Of a stretch of DNA of 53,864 bases, positions 37,822-47,595 are shown piece by piece. Numbering within the stretch: the first letter of the stretch is position 1; every line of letters begins with the position of its first letter. The translations under genes and the position numbers were made by a program. This stretch comes from Desulfarculaceae bacterium (GTDB taxonomy: Bacteria > Desulfobacterota > Desulfarculia > Desulfarculales > Desulfarculaceae), in NCBI GenBank assembly GCA_021737645.1, contig JAIPDO010000024.1, forward strand, positions 1-53,864. Reading direction: 5' to 3'. Below the pieces are notes generated by a model that saw nothing but the letters and a program-made list of their open reading frames with translations, ran no database searches and had not been told where the DNA came from.

Positions 37822-39447
37822 TTATTCCTCGAAATCTTTCTCAGGAATGTATCCCAGAGCCTCCAAGCTGGCAATAAGCATGGTCATTTTGGCTTCGGCC
37901 CCGGCCCCGCCGTCCACCCGCAGCAGGTGCTCCGCCGCCTGGGGGCCCACATCCTGCCAACTGGCCGCCTGGGCCGCCACCAGCTCCCGGCGGCCGTCGC
38001 TGGCTGATTTTTTGGCGGCTTCGCGCCGGGCCAGGCGCTCGGCCACCACCTGGGGCGAGGCGTACACCTCCACCAAAAGCGGCGTGGCGCCCTCACCGGC
38101 GGCCAGATCCAAAAAGCGCTCCCGCCAGGACTGCTCCCGGAAGGAGGCGTCCACGATGACGCTATCGCCCATCTCCAGGCGCGAGCCCGCCCGCCGCACC
38201 AGGGCCTGGTAGGTGTCGGCCGTGGCCGAGGGGCCGTAGAGACCCTGGCCCCAGGCGTCACGGCTGGCCTGGCCCGGAGTCATGCCCGCCCGCTGCTTGC
38301 GCACCACGTCCGAGCTGAGGCGGGGCCAGCCGGTGGCCTGGGCCAGCAGCTTGGCCAGATAGCTCTTGCCTGTGCCCATCATGCCCATGAAGCAAACCAT
38401 GAAATACGGCGGCTCGCCCCCGGCGTAACCCGCCGCCTGGCGGAAATAGGAGCGGGCCCGCCCCAGGTCGCGGAAACGCTCGGCCAGCTCCAGGCCGGGG
38501 TCCTGGTGCATGAAACCGTAGACCTTGGCCCGGACCACCGCCCGGTAGCACATGTAGAAATCCAGCACCCTAAGCAGATCGCGGTCCCCGCCGGCGGTGA
38601 TGTATTCGCTCACCAACACCTCGCGCAGGTCCCGGCGGCCGTGGTGATCCAGATCCATGGCCAAAAAGGCCAGGTCGCAGGCCGCGTCCTGCCAGCGGAA
38701 GCGCTGGTTGAACTCGATGCAATCAAATACGATTGGCGGCCCGCCCTGGGGCAGGTTGATGTTGCCCGAGTGCAGATCGCCGTGTCCGTCCACCACCCGG
38801 CCCTGGGCCACCCGCTGTTTGAACAGCTCCCGGTGCTGGCGTAAAAAGCCCAGGCTGTAGTCCCGCACCGCCCGCCAGCGCTGAGGGCTCACGCAGATGC
38901 CCTGGTAATCCTCAGTTTGACGGAAGTTTTCCTCAACGTTCAGGCGCACCTGGGAGGGCCGCCCGGCAAAGGACACCTGGGGCCCGCCCGGCTCCGAGGC
39001 ATAGAAGCGGGCCAACAGGCGAGCCAGATCGGCCACCTGTTCCGGAGTCACCTCCCCCCGCTCCAGCAGGCGGTCCATCATGCGATCCTGGTCCATCTGC
39101 ACCATCTGGACCACGTACTCCAGCACCTCCCCGCCGGGCTCGTCCCAGGGAGCCAGGACCAAGCCGTCCCCGGTGCGCACCACGGCCAGCACCTGGAGGT
39201 ATATCTCCGGGGCCAAACGGCGGTTCAGCCTGAGTTCCTCCAGACAGAAGCGCTTGCGCTCTTCCAGGGTGCGGAAATCCAAAAAACCCAGGTCCACCGG
39301 CTTTTTTAGCTTGTAGGCCATGGGGCCGGTGAGAAAGATGTGACTTATGTGGGTCTGAAGGTGCTCGATGGACTCCACCGGGTGGGAATAAATCTCCCTA
39401 CCGGCCAGGGCCTGAAGCACTTGGGGATCGCTTTGAGCTTGTACCAT
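37822..39447 (-). CDS. phosphotransferase-like / P-loop ATPase fusion
   Basis: A two-domain cytosolic protein of about 541 residues of a widespread uncharacterised family. The N-terminal domain is aminoglycoside-phosphotransferase-like (THISHIFLTGPMAYKLKKPV, RLNRRLAPEIYL, then the catalytic VVDGHGDLHSGNI and VFDCIEFN). The C-terminal P-loop kinase has Walker A GMMGTGKSYLAK with the downstream LSSDVVRK and DASFREQSWR. The start is uncertain. The open frame extends to 39642 but would overlap the divergent tamA; I take ATG 39447 because family homology begins just after it. It heads the minus-strand cluster with ade. Confidence 0.8.
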   Translation of the reverse strand: MVQAQSDPQVLQALAGREIYSHPVESIEHLQTHISHIFLTGPMAYKLKKPVDLGFLDFRTLEERKRFCLEELRLNRRLAPEIYLQVLAVVRTGDGLVLAPWDEPGGEVLEYVVQMVQMDQDRMMDRLLERGEVTPEQVADLARLLARFYASEPGGPQVSFAGRPSQVRLNVEENFRQTEDYQGICVSPQRWRAVRDYSLGFLRQHRELFKQRVAQGRVVDGHGDLHSGNINLPQGGPPIVFDCIEFNQRFRWQDAACDLAFLAMDLDHHGRRDLREVLVSEYITAGGDRDLLRVLDFYMCYRAVVRAKVYGFMHQDPGLELAERFRDLGRARSYFRQAAGYAGGEPPYFMVCFMGMMGTGKSYLAKLLAQATGWPRLSSDVVRKQRAGMTPGQASRDAWGQGLYGPSATADTYQALVRRAGSRLEMGDSVIVDASFREQSWRERFLDLAAGEGATPLLVEVYASPQVVAERLARREAAKKSASDGRRELVAAQAASWQDVGPQAAEHLLRVDGGAGAEAKMTMLIASLEALGYIPEKDFEE

Positions 39448-39556
39448 GTCCGCTGATGCTCCCGTCGCCGCCTTCAGGGCTACTCCAGCCGCCGCCCCGG
39501 CGGCAACTTCATTTTGAGCGCCCGCTTGTTGCTCCGGCATTGATAGCATATCATCA

Positions 39557-41425
39557 ATGTTTATGGGCAAGTTGCTCTCCATAGCTTTGGCGGGGGTCCT
39601 GGTGCTGTGCCTGGCCGCATCCCCATGGGCCAGTGAAGACATGGACCCGCTGGACAGCTACGACCTACAGACTCAGGGGACCCAGTCCCCCTGGCGTGTG
39701 CGGGGGATCAGCTTCCGAGGATTCGAGGCGATCAGCCCGTCCGAAGCGGCGGAGGTGGTGGAGAGCAAACCCGCCGCGGCCCTGGCCGTGCGCCTGAGCG
39801 ACCCCTACGACTCCTTCAAGGTGGCCGGCGATGTGCGCCGCCTCAAAGTCCTGTTTCAGGAACAAGGCTATTTCCAGGCCGAGGTCACGGCCACCGAAAA
39901 TCGCAACGAAGCCGACCACACGCTCCAGCTGATCTTCACCGCCAAACAGGGGCCTCCCACCACGGTGGAAAAAACCACCCTGGTCTGGAGCGACGACCAA
40001 GCCCGCCGCCTGTGGGAGGACGACGTAAAAAAGCTGTTGGCCCTAAAGCCGGAGCAGCGCTTCGTGCTCAGCACCTATGAGCAGACCAAACAAGACATTA
40101 TCAAATTTTTCGCGGACCAGGCCCGGCCCCGCAACAAGGTGCTGGGCCAGGTTAGGGTCTATTCCGAGCGGAACCAGGCCGAGATACTGTTCAAGATAGA
40201 TCCCGGCCCCCGCTTTTTGTTTGGCGACAGCCAAGTGAAAGGCAACCACAGCTTGGGGCGCAAGTTTATTTTGGACGAAGCCACCTATACCAGAGGCCAG
40301 CCCTTTTCCCCCAGCGCCCTCAAGGAGACTCAGCAAGCCCTGCTGAACACCGGCTTCTTCTCCTCGGTGACCCTGCGCCCCCTGTACAAACAGGCCAAGG
40401 ACAATCAGGTGCCCATTCTGTTGGAGGTGCGCGAGCGCGATCCCCATAGCATCCAGTTGGGCATAGGCTGGGGCACCGAGGACCAGTTCCGGGTGCGCAT
40501 CCAACAGGTGAACCGCAACGTGCTGGGCTGGAACGAAACCCTGTCGGTGGAAGGCAAGCTCAGCTCCATCTACACCGGCCTGGTGGGCACCCTGAAAAAG
40601 CCCTATCTGCTCAACCGCCGCTCCACCCTGGTGCTGCGGGGAGGAATTGAACAAAGGGACACCGAGGCCTATATCAACAACCGCCTTTTCATCAACCCGG
40701 CTTTAGAATACGTGGTGGACAATCAGTGGTCCTGGTACGTGGGCTACAACAGCGAACGGGACCGTCTGCGCGAACTTAAAACCAAGGTGCCGGACCCCAG
40801 CTATGAAAAGCAGACCTTTTTCATTTCCTCGGTGCCGGTGGGCCTCATCTTCGACAGCCGGGACTCCTTCCTGGACGCCACCAAGGGCACCTACGGCCGC
40901 CTGGAAGTGGAAAACGCCCTCAAGGGAATCGGCTCGGAAGTGGAGTTCATCCGGGCCGAGGCCGATCTGCGCCACGTATTGCCCCTGCCCTGGAAAAACT
41001 GGTACCTGGCCGCCCGGGCCCAGGCCGGGGTGGTCTGGGCCCTTCCCGGCACCGACCGGGTGCCCCTGATCCGGCGCTTCTTCCCCGGCGGCGCGGACTC
41101 GGTGCGCGGCTACCCCTACCAACTGCTGGGCCCCCTGGACAGCAGCGGCAAGCCCCTGGGCGGCGCCTCCATGGCCGTGGGCAGCGTCGAGGCGCGCTTC
41201 CCCATCTGGCAAGCCCTGGGCGGAGTGGTCTTCCTGGACGCGGGTAACGCCTGGGAGCGGGTGGAAGACACCTTCGGCAGCCTGCGCTACACCACCGGCT
41301 TCGGCCTGCGCTACAACACCCCGGTGGGTCCCCTGCGCCTGGACATCGGCTACCAGCTCAACCCGCCCACGGGCGAGCCTTTCGACCGCTACGCGGTCTA
41401 TCTCAGTGTGGGGCAGGCGTTCTAA
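39557..41425 (+). CDS. tamA: outer-membrane translocation/assembly protein TamA (BamA superfamily)
   Basis: Omp85-family outer-membrane barrel. A signal peptide (KLLSIALAGVLVLCLAASPW) is followed by three POTRA-type domains (about 45-275; VRGISFRGFEAISPSE, GPRFLFGDSQVKGN) and a 16-strand barrel. The barrel holds the lid-loop signature RRFFPGGADSVRGYPYQ at about residue 508. The C-terminus ends in a beta-signal with final Phe (YLSVGQAF). At 622 residues it is near TamA length. ATG at 39557 and 39563 are both possible. The stop TAA overlaps the tamB ATG by one base. Confidence 0.92.
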   Translation: MFMGKLLSIALAGVLVLCLAASPWASEDMDPLDSYDLQTQGTQSPWRVRGISFRGFEAISPSEAAEVVESKPAAALAVRLSDPYDSFKVAGDVRRLKVLFQEQGYFQAEVTATENRNEADHTLQLIFTAKQGPPTTVEKTTLVWSDDQARRLWEDDVKKLLALKPEQRFVLSTYEQTKQDIIKFFADQARPRNKVLGQVRVYSERNQAEILFKIDPGPRFLFGDSQVKGNHSLGRKFILDEATYTRGQPFSPSALKETQQALLNTGFFSSVTLRPLYKQAKDNQVPILLEVRERDPHSIQLGIGWGTEDQFRVRIQQVNRNVLGWNETLSVEGKLSSIYTGLVGTLKKPYLLNRRSTLVLRGGIEQRDTEAYINNRLFINPALEYVVDNQWSWYVGYNSERDRLRELKTKVPDPSYEKQTFFISSVPVGLIFDSRDSFLDATKGTYGRLEVENALKGIGSEVEFIRAEADLRHVLPLPWKNWYLAARAQAGVVWALPGTDRVPLIRRFFPGGADSVRGYPYQLLGPLDSSGKPLGGASMAVGSVEARFPIWQALGGVVFLDAGNAWERVEDTFGSLRYTTGFGLRYNTPVGPLRLDIGYQLNPPTGEPFDRYAVYLSVGQAF

Positions 41426-44400
41426 TGTTCCGGGGCAAAATACACGGCCTGTGGCTGGCCCTGGGGGCGGCGGCCCTAGCCCTGGTGCTGTTGTTGTCCG
41501 CCGCCTGGGCGGTGGGGCGCAGCGACGCCTTCCGTGCATGGCTGGTGGATGAGATCAAGGCCCAGGTGGCCCAGGCCACCGGAGCCCAACTGGAGATAAG
41601 GAGCCTGGACGGCAGTCTGCTGTTCAACGCCCAGGCCCAGGGCCTGAGCCTGGCCCATGAAGGGCGCAAGGTCTTGGAGGTGGAGCGCCTGGAGCTGTCC
41701 TACAACTTGCTGTCGCTGCTGGGCGGGCGCATCAGAATCACCTCCCTCACGGCTCTGCGGCCCCGTGTCAGCCTGCCCCTGCCCCTGCCCTCCGGCGGGG
41801 ATGATGAGGTGGGCCTGGCGCTGAGCATCAAACGCCTGAAGATAACCGGCGGCAGCCTGGAGGCCGGGGAGCAACTGGGCGCGCTGCAATCGGCCACCCA
41901 GGTGGACCTTGACGGGCGCCTGACCCTGGACGCTCGCGGGCTAAAGGCCAGGGCAAAGCTGCACCGCAGCCTGCTGAGCGTACAAGGCCTGGCCAAACCG
42001 GTGTTGCTGAGCCTGGAAAGCAGCCTGGACTCCAAGCGCCTCAAGTTGATGCGCCTGGTGGCTTCCAGCGGCCCCAACCAGGTGGAGCTCAGCGGGGAGG
42101 TGGCGCTGGCTGCGCCCCACTCTTTCAAAGCCCTAATCAAGGCCCCCCGCCTTATTGCCGGGGACCTGCCCCTGGATTGGCCCCTGCCCGCCCTGCCCAG
42201 CGGTCCCCTGGCCCTGGAGCTCACCGCCGGCGGCTCGATGCAAAAGATCACTCTGCGAGGCCAGGTGAGCCAAGGCGTCCAAACCCTGAAGCTGGACGGA
42301 TGGCTGGAGCCCCAGGCCGGGGCCATGGCTTTTAGCGGGCGCTTGGAGCAGGTGGCCCTGGCCGACTGGGGCCTGCCCATGGTGCAGGCCAAGCTGGACG
42401 GGGGCTGGAGCCTGGACAGCCCGGCCTGGCCCGTCGACGACGCCTCTCTTAATCTGGAGCTGGACCTGGACCAAGCCGCCTGGCAAAAGCTCAGCGCCGG
42501 GCCGGTGAAGGCCAAGGCCCAGCTACAGGGCAATCTAATTATGGTGCAAGGCCTGAGCCTGACCACCCCCTGGGGCCGGGTGGACGCCCAGGGCAGCCTG
42601 AAGTTGCCCCAAGGTGCAGCGCCCCTGACCCTCGACGCCCAGGCCAGCCTCCACGAGCTTACGCCCCCGCCGGGCCTTAAGTTGCCCCTGCCCGCCGGTC
42701 TGGCCCAGGCCAAAATAAGCGGCCAAGTCAGGGCCAAGGGCGCCCTGGAGGATCTCGCCCTGGAGTTGGACCTGGACAAGTCTCAAGCCGCCCCGGGCCT
42801 GGAGATCGACTCATTGCATGCCAAGGGGCGGCGTGAAGGCGGTCACTGGCGCTTGGAGGAGATGCACCTTGAATCCAACCTGGCCACCCTGGACGCCAAG
42901 GGCCGGGTTTACTGGGACCAGGCCAAGCTTCGCTTCAAGCTGACGGTGCCGGACATGGCCGAGCTTATCCAGCGCCTCACCGAGTCCAAGCTGTCCCCGC
43001 CGGTGGCCCTGTCCGGGGCCTTGGAGGCCAAGGGGCGGCTCACCGGCTCCTGGGCCCACCCCGACCTCAAAGTGGAACTGAGCGTGGGCAGGCTGTTCAC
43101 CCGCCATGCCCTGGCCCGCCAGTTGCGCTTGGAAGCCGACATAAAGAACCTGGGCCCGCACCTCAAGGGATGGGCCCAGATGACCGCAGCCGGTTGGATG
43201 TCCGGCGAGATTTTCCTGGACCGGGCTGCGGTGCGGGCCGAGTTCGTGGATGGCAAGGAAGAGGTTTTGGTGCAGGGCGAAGGGCCCGACACCGGTATCA
43301 GCTTCAAACTCACCAGCAAAAACCTGCTTAAGCTGCCTTTTAAGGCCGGCCTCAGTGACCTGTGGGTGCGGCGCGGGACCCTGGGGCGTTGGGACCAGAA
43401 GGGCGCTGCCCAAATAATCCTGGGCAGCGAAGAAGTGAAGGTGTCGAGCTTTGAACTGGTGCAGGGCAGCGAGCGGGTTACCCTGTCCGGGGACTTCAAG
43501 CACACCGGCGAGATCCAGGCCGGCCTTGAGCTGGACAGCATAAAGATGAACCACGTGGTGGGCCAGGGCACCAGCCTGCCGCCCCGCTCGCGCCTGGACG
43601 GCAAGGCCACGGTTAGCGGCACCCTGGGCCAGCCCACCCTGACGATCAAGGGCAAGGTGCGCGATCTGGAACTCGAGGGCATGGATCCCATGTCCGCCGA
43701 GTTCTCCGCCGATTACGGCGGCGAGCGCATAAAAATAGACGGCCGGGTGAGCTACGGTTCCCACCAGGTGTTGGAGCTAAGCGGCTGGTCAGGCCTCAGC
43801 GTCAGCCTGCGGCCCCCGGTGTGGGAGCCCACCGGCGAAGGCATCCACCTGCAAGCCACGGGCCGGGAGCTGCCCCTGGCCCTGGCCGGCTCCCTGGTGC
43901 CGGGCATCCGGGAGATGCGCGGCAAGGCCCAACTACAGTTGACCGTGGGCGGCACCTTCAAGCAGCCCACCGTGGCCGGATATCTGAAGCTCAATGACGG
44001 CTCCCTGGTGGTGGACTCCACCGGCCAACAGGTTCAGAAGATCGATCTTGATCTGACAATCGACGGCGCGCTGGTGAGCATCAACCGCGCCCAGGCGGTG
44101 AGCGATGGCGAGATAAAAATCACCGGCAGCCTGAAGCTCCCCTTCCGCAATCCCGGCGCCCTGGATTTGGAGCTGAGCAGCCATAACCTGCTGGTGGTGG
44201 CCGGCGACTACGCCCAGATGGACGTGACCTCCCAGGTGCGCCTCACCGGCGACTTCCAGCGCCCGGTGATAAGCGGCAGGGTGGGCGTGTCCGACATCGG
44301 GGTGCGCCTGGGGCTGTCGGCTCCGGCGGGAATCGAGGACGTGGTGGTCCTAAAGCCCGGGCAGAAGCCTCCCCCCTTGGAGATCAAGGACAAGCGCTTC

Positions 44401-45222
44401 CATCTGCCGCCAATCTTGAACCCCTTGAAGGTTGACCTGGAGGTCTCCCTGGGAGACCGCACCCGCATCACCCTGGACGACGGCTGGATGGAAGCGACCG
44501 GCGGGCTCATGTTGAAAAAAGAGCCGGACGGGCCTCTCATCTTCAGCGGCGTGGTGCAGGTGAACCAGGGCTTGATTCTTTTGTCCGGGCGGCGCTTCGA
44601 TGTGTTGGGGGGCAAGGTGGACTTCGCGGGCAAGAATCAGCCCAATCCCAACCTCAACGCCGAGGCCCGGCTGCAAATGGGCTCCATCACCGTGTTCGTG
44701 GAGGTGGGGGGCACGGCCAACAACCCGGTGATCAGCCTGAACTCCCTGCCCCCCATGAGCCAGGCCGATATTTTGAGCACCATTATTTTCGGGCGGCCTT
44801 CCTCCGAGTTGAACAAGGGCCAAAGCAAGGAGCTTTCGGCCCAGGCGCTGGCCCTGCTGGGCCAGGCGGGGCAAAAGGAGATGGCCAAGCTTTTCGGCGC
44901 GGACCTCAGCCCCGATGTGGTCACGGTGCACAACGCGCCTTCGGCCGGGCCCTCCCTGGAAGCGGGCAAGTACCTAAACGAAAACCTTTACCTGCGCTAC
45001 CGCCAGAACCTGGGGCCCTACGGCGGTCAGAACGTGGGGCTGGAATACCGGTTCACCCGCTATTTCGCCATCGAAAGCACCATAGGCAACACCCGCGACA
45101 ACGGGGTGGACATCGTCTTCACCAGGGACTTCGACTTTTTCCGCGAGGAGAAAAAAGCTAAGACCCAGGACAAGACGCCTACGCCCCTGGACCAGCCCGA
45201 GCAAAAAACCCCGGCCCAGTAA
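41425..45222 (+). CDS. tamB: translocation and assembly module protein TamB
   Basis: A 1265-residue envelope-spanning protein (AsmA-like) that, with TamA, supports outer-membrane protein and phospholipid delivery. It starts with a single inner-membrane anchor (LALGAAALALVLLLSAAWAV). The long middle is repetitive beta-strand sequence forming a groove. The C-terminal DUF490/TamB domain (about 950-1250) includes GRRFDVLGGKVDF, VEVGGTANNPVISLNSLPP and QADILSTIIFGR, and ends with ITRDFDFF-type sequence before a Lys/Pro-rich tail. TAATG coupling to tamA is the expected operon structure. Confidence 0.94.
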   Translation: MFRGKIHGLWLALGAAALALVLLLSAAWAVGRSDAFRAWLVDEIKAQVAQATGAQLEIRSLDGSLLFNAQAQGLSLAHEGRKVLEVERLELSYNLLSLLGGRIRITSLTALRPRVSLPLPLPSGGDDEVGLALSIKRLKITGGSLEAGEQLGALQSATQVDLDGRLTLDARGLKARAKLHRSLLSVQGLAKPVLLSLESSLDSKRLKLMRLVASSGPNQVELSGEVALAAPHSFKALIKAPRLIAGDLPLDWPLPALPSGPLALELTAGGSMQKITLRGQVSQGVQTLKLDGWLEPQAGAMAFSGRLEQVALADWGLPMVQAKLDGGWSLDSPAWPVDDASLNLELDLDQAAWQKLSAGPVKAKAQLQGNLIMVQGLSLTTPWGRVDAQGSLKLPQGAAPLTLDAQASLHELTPPPGLKLPLPAGLAQAKISGQVRAKGALEDLALELDLDKSQAAPGLEIDSLHAKGRREGGHWRLEEMHLESNLATLDAKGRVYWDQAKLRFKLTVPDMAELIQRLTESKLSPPVALSGALEAKGRLTGSWAHPDLKVELSVGRLFTRHALARQLRLEADIKNLGPHLKGWAQMTAAGWMSGEIFLDRAAVRAEFVDGKEEVLVQGEGPDTGISFKLTSKNLLKLPFKAGLSDLWVRRGTLGRWDQKGAAQIILGSEEVKVSSFELVQGSERVTLSGDFKHTGEIQAGLELDSIKMNHVVGQGTSLPPRSRLDGKATVSGTLGQPTLTIKGKVRDLELEGMDPMSAEFSADYGGERIKIDGRVSYGSHQVLELSGWSGLSVSLRPPVWEPTGEGIHLQATGRELPLALAGSLVPGIREMRGKAQLQLTVGGTFKQPTVAGYLKLNDGSLVVDSTGQQVQKIDLDLTIDGALVSINRAQAVSDGEIKITGSLKLPFRNPGALDLELSSHNLLVVAGDYAQMDVTSQVRLTGDFQRPVISGRVGVSDIGVRLGLSAPAGIEDVVVLKPGQKPPPLEIKDKRFHLPPILNPLKVDLEVSLGDRTRITLDDGWMEATGGLMLKKEPDGPLIFSGVVQVNQGLILLSGRRFDVLGGKVDFAGKNQPNPNLNAEARLQMGSITVFVEVGGTANNPVISLNSLPPMSQADILSTIIFGRPSSELNKGQSKELSAQALALLGQAGQKEMAKLFGADLSPDVVTVHNAPSAGPSLEAGKYLNENLYLRYRQNLGPYGGQNVGLEYRFTRYFAIESTIGNTRDNGVDIVFTRDFDFFREEKKAKTQDKTPTPLDQPEQKTPAQ

Positions 45223-45235
45223 GAGCCCCCCTCGC

Positions 45236-46054
45236 TTAGGGGAGGAACTTGCTCATGGTGGGCGAGACTTCCAGGCGTGACTCCACCTGGCTCACCCCAT
45301 CCACTCCGGCGGCCAGCTCCTGGGCCTGGGTCACGCCTTGCGAGTCCGCCGCGTAGCCGTTAAGCACTACGGCGGACCCGTTGCACTGCACCTCCAGGGC
45401 GTGCAAATCCAGCTCGGCCACCAACTCCCGGCGCACCCGTGAAGCCAGCACCGTGTCGGCCAGCAGACGCCGGCTCTCGGCGCTGAGGTCGAACTCGGCG
45501 TGGGCCGCCAGGTCCAGAACGGTGGTCGCCGCCTGCTCCAGAGACAGGCGCCCCATGTTCAAGACCAGATCGTAGCTGAGCGGCGAGGACCAGTCGGCCC
45601 CGAAGACGTGGGCGATGTAGGCCCGGCGCTGCTGGTCCACCACCGTGGCCAACTGACGGGCCCGGTCCATGCCCAGGCCTTCCTGGCGGGCCAACCGCTG
45701 GGCCCTTATCTCCAAGGGGCTGACGGTGCGCACCCTCAGCACCCCCGGCACCTCTCGCAGCAGCAGGTTGGCCCCACGGCCCACCAGCACCGCCCTGGCC
45801 CGCTGGGCGTATTGCAAGACCACGGATTCAAGGAAGGCGGCGAACACCCGGCGGCGGCGGTGGTTCAGGTCCAACAGGGCCGGGCCCTGCTCGGCCAGAA
45901 GCTGGTGTTCGTCGCGGGACATGTCCACCAAGCCGGCCACCGCTTCCATCAGGGTGCGGCGGTCGACGCACTCCAACCCTCCGCGCCGGCAGATATCATC
46001 CGCCAGCTCATCGCGCAAAGAACCCATCTCGCCTGATATGGTGATAATGCTCAT
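45236..46054 (-). CDS. cytidylate kinase-like protein with C-terminal BON domain
   Basis: A 272-residue two-domain protein. ATG 46054 is preferred (GGGAGG six bases upstream), giving MSIITISGEMGSLRDELADD. The first about 190 residues resemble the cytidylate kinase-like (AAA P-loop kinase) family found in many anaerobes: ISGEMGS as a modified P-loop, VDRRTLMEAVA, AVLVGRGANLLLREV and VRTVSPLEIRAQRLARQEG. The C-terminal 75 residues form a BON-like domain (ALEVQCNGSAVVLNGYAADS). No lysine follows the glycines of the P-loop, so the kinase may be inactive or unconventional. It lies 81 bases from pncB on the same strand. Confidence 0.75.
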   Translation of the reverse strand: MSIITISGEMGSLRDELADDICRRGGLECVDRRTLMEAVAGLVDMSRDEHQLLAEQGPALLDLNHRRRRVFAAFLESVVLQYAQRARAVLVGRGANLLLREVPGVLRVRTVSPLEIRAQRLARQEGLGMDRARQLATVVDQQRRAYIAHVFGADWSSPLSYDLVLNMGRLSLEQAATTVLDLAAHAEFDLSAESRRLLADTVLASRVRRELVAELDLHALEVQCNGSAVVLNGYAADSQGVTQAQELAAGVDGVSQVESRLEVSPTMSKFLP

Positions 46055-46135
46055 GGCGGCCCTCCCAAGCAGCAGTGCTAGGTCGCTCCCCCTGCTTACA
46101 GGGTAGCAAAAAACCAAGCGGCCGGTATAGGAGAC

Positions 46136-47494
46136 CTAAACGGTAAGTTTGCTGCGGTGCAGGGCGGCCTGGCGGGCCTGTTGCTGCACTTTGTCCAACT
46201 CTTGGCTGGGGGTGATGCCCAGGGGGCGGGGGTCGAGCAAGCGCAGGCAAGCCTCGGGCAGGGTGGCCTTTTGCTCATTGAAGCGTTCCTGAGCCTGCAG
46301 CCAGGTGGGGACCGGCCCAACCGGCCGTCCCCCGGCCATGACCTGCTTCAGCAGAGGCTCGCCGTCCAGCTCTTCACTACGCAGGCTCAGCACGTCGCCC
46401 GCGATGCGCCCGTCGGTGTCCAGGGTGCGCCAAAGCTGCTTGGGGCAGGCCCAGGTCTCCTTGCCGGTGCTGAGCTTCAGGGTGGGGCGGCCATCGTAGG
46501 TCACCAGCTTGTAGGCCAGATCAAGGTAGGGGGCGTCGGCCGAGGAGCCCATCTTGGTGCCCACCCCGAAAACGTCCACCATGGCCCCCTGGCTCACCAG
46601 TTCGGCCATGCGGAACTCGTCCAGGCTGCCCGAGACCACCACCCTGGTGTCCTCCAGGCCGGCGGAATCGAGCATCTGGCGGGCCTGGCGGCTCATTCCC
46701 ACCAGATCGCCCGAGTCCAGGCGCACGCCCACCAGGCGCTTGCCTTGCTCGCGAAGCTCACCGGCAATCCGCACCGCCTGGTGCAGGCCCTCCACGCTGT
46801 CGTAGGTGTCTACCAAGAGCACGGTGCCCTCGGGAAAGGTCTCGGCAAAAGCCCTGAAAGAAGCCAGCTCGTCACCAAAGGCCTCTACAAAGGCGTGGGC
46901 CATGGTGCCCACGGGAATGGTGCCCAAGGCCTGGGAGGCCTCCACGTTGCTGGTGCCGGTGAATCCGGCGATGGCCGAGGAGCGGGCCGCGGCCCATCCG
47001 GCCTCGCGGCCCTGGGTGCGGCGCAAGCTGAAGTCCACGCAGGTGCGGCCGTCGGCGGCGTGAGCGCAGCGGGCCGCCTTGCTGGCCAGGGTGGAGTGCA
47101 GGTTGATCAGCTGGATCAGGCGGGTCTCCACCAACTGGGCCTCGATGAGCGGCGCGGTGACCTCCAACAGCGGCTCACCGGCAAAGCACACCGTGCCCTC
47201 GGGCAGGGCCCACACCTCGCCGGTGAACCTTAGCCCGGCCAGCATGTCCAGGAAGCTTTGTTCAAAGCGGTCGAGCGAGCCCAGATAGTCCACCTCCTGG
47301 GAGGTGAAGCGAAACTCACTCAAATACTCCAGGGCTTCGGCCAATCCGGCGGCCAGGATGTAGCCCCGCTGGGCGGGCAGATCGTGGGGAAACAGGCTGA
47401 AGGTCGCTTGGCGGTTCATGCCCCGGCGGTGATAAACCGCAGCCATGGTGATCTGGTAGAAGTCGGTATGCAGGGCTGCGTAAGATTCGCTCAT
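46136..47494 (-). CDS. pncB: nicotinate phosphoribosyltransferase
   Basis: Makes nicotinate mononucleotide from nicotinate and PRPP in the NAD salvage pathway. The 452 residues include LHTDFYQITMAAVYHRRGM at the N-terminus, DFSLRRTQGREAG with the region around the phosphorylated His, GFTGTSNVEASQ, RLVGVRLDSGDLVGMSR and MVDVFGVGTKMGSSADAP. The ATG start faces a 152-base divergent spacer shared with the sigma-54 regulator gene. Confidence 0.95.
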   Translation of the reverse strand: MSESYAALHTDFYQITMAAVYHRRGMNRQATFSLFPHDLPAQRGYILAAGLAEALEYLSEFRFTSQEVDYLGSLDRFEQSFLDMLAGLRFTGEVWALPEGTVCFAGEPLLEVTAPLIEAQLVETRLIQLINLHSTLASKAARCAHAADGRTCVDFSLRRTQGREAGWAAARSSAIAGFTGTSNVEASQALGTIPVGTMAHAFVEAFGDELASFRAFAETFPEGTVLLVDTYDSVEGLHQAVRIAGELREQGKRLVGVRLDSGDLVGMSRQARQMLDSAGLEDTRVVVSGSLDEFRMAELVSQGAMVDVFGVGTKMGSSADAPYLDLAYKLVTYDGRPTLKLSTGKETWACPKQLWRTLDTDGRIAGDVLSLRSEELDGEPLLKQVMAGGRPVGPVPTWLQAQERFNEQKATLPEACLRLLDPRPLGITPSQELDKVQQQARQAALHRSKLTV

Positions 47495-47539
47495 GTCCGC
47501 CGCTTTCTTGGGGAATCCATGGTTATCCGGATATTGCCA

Positions 47540-47568
47540 AAACTAGACCCAAACCGTGAAGGTGTCAA
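47540..47568 (-). promoter_or_regulatory. possible pncB promoter
   Basis: Read on the minus strand, TTGACA (47568-47563) and TAGTTT (47545-47540) have a 17-base spacer. The -35 lies inside the sequence GGTGTCAA, which mirrors TTGACACC at 47596-47603. Confidence 0.35.
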
Positions 47569-47595
47569 TGCCGAGCATAGCCGAACAGCTCTTAG

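Noticed and set aside
39527-39554. TTGTTG-17-TATCAT before tamA
   Set aside because: Would start transcription at about the ATG itself; possible only for a leaderless mRNA, for which I have no support.
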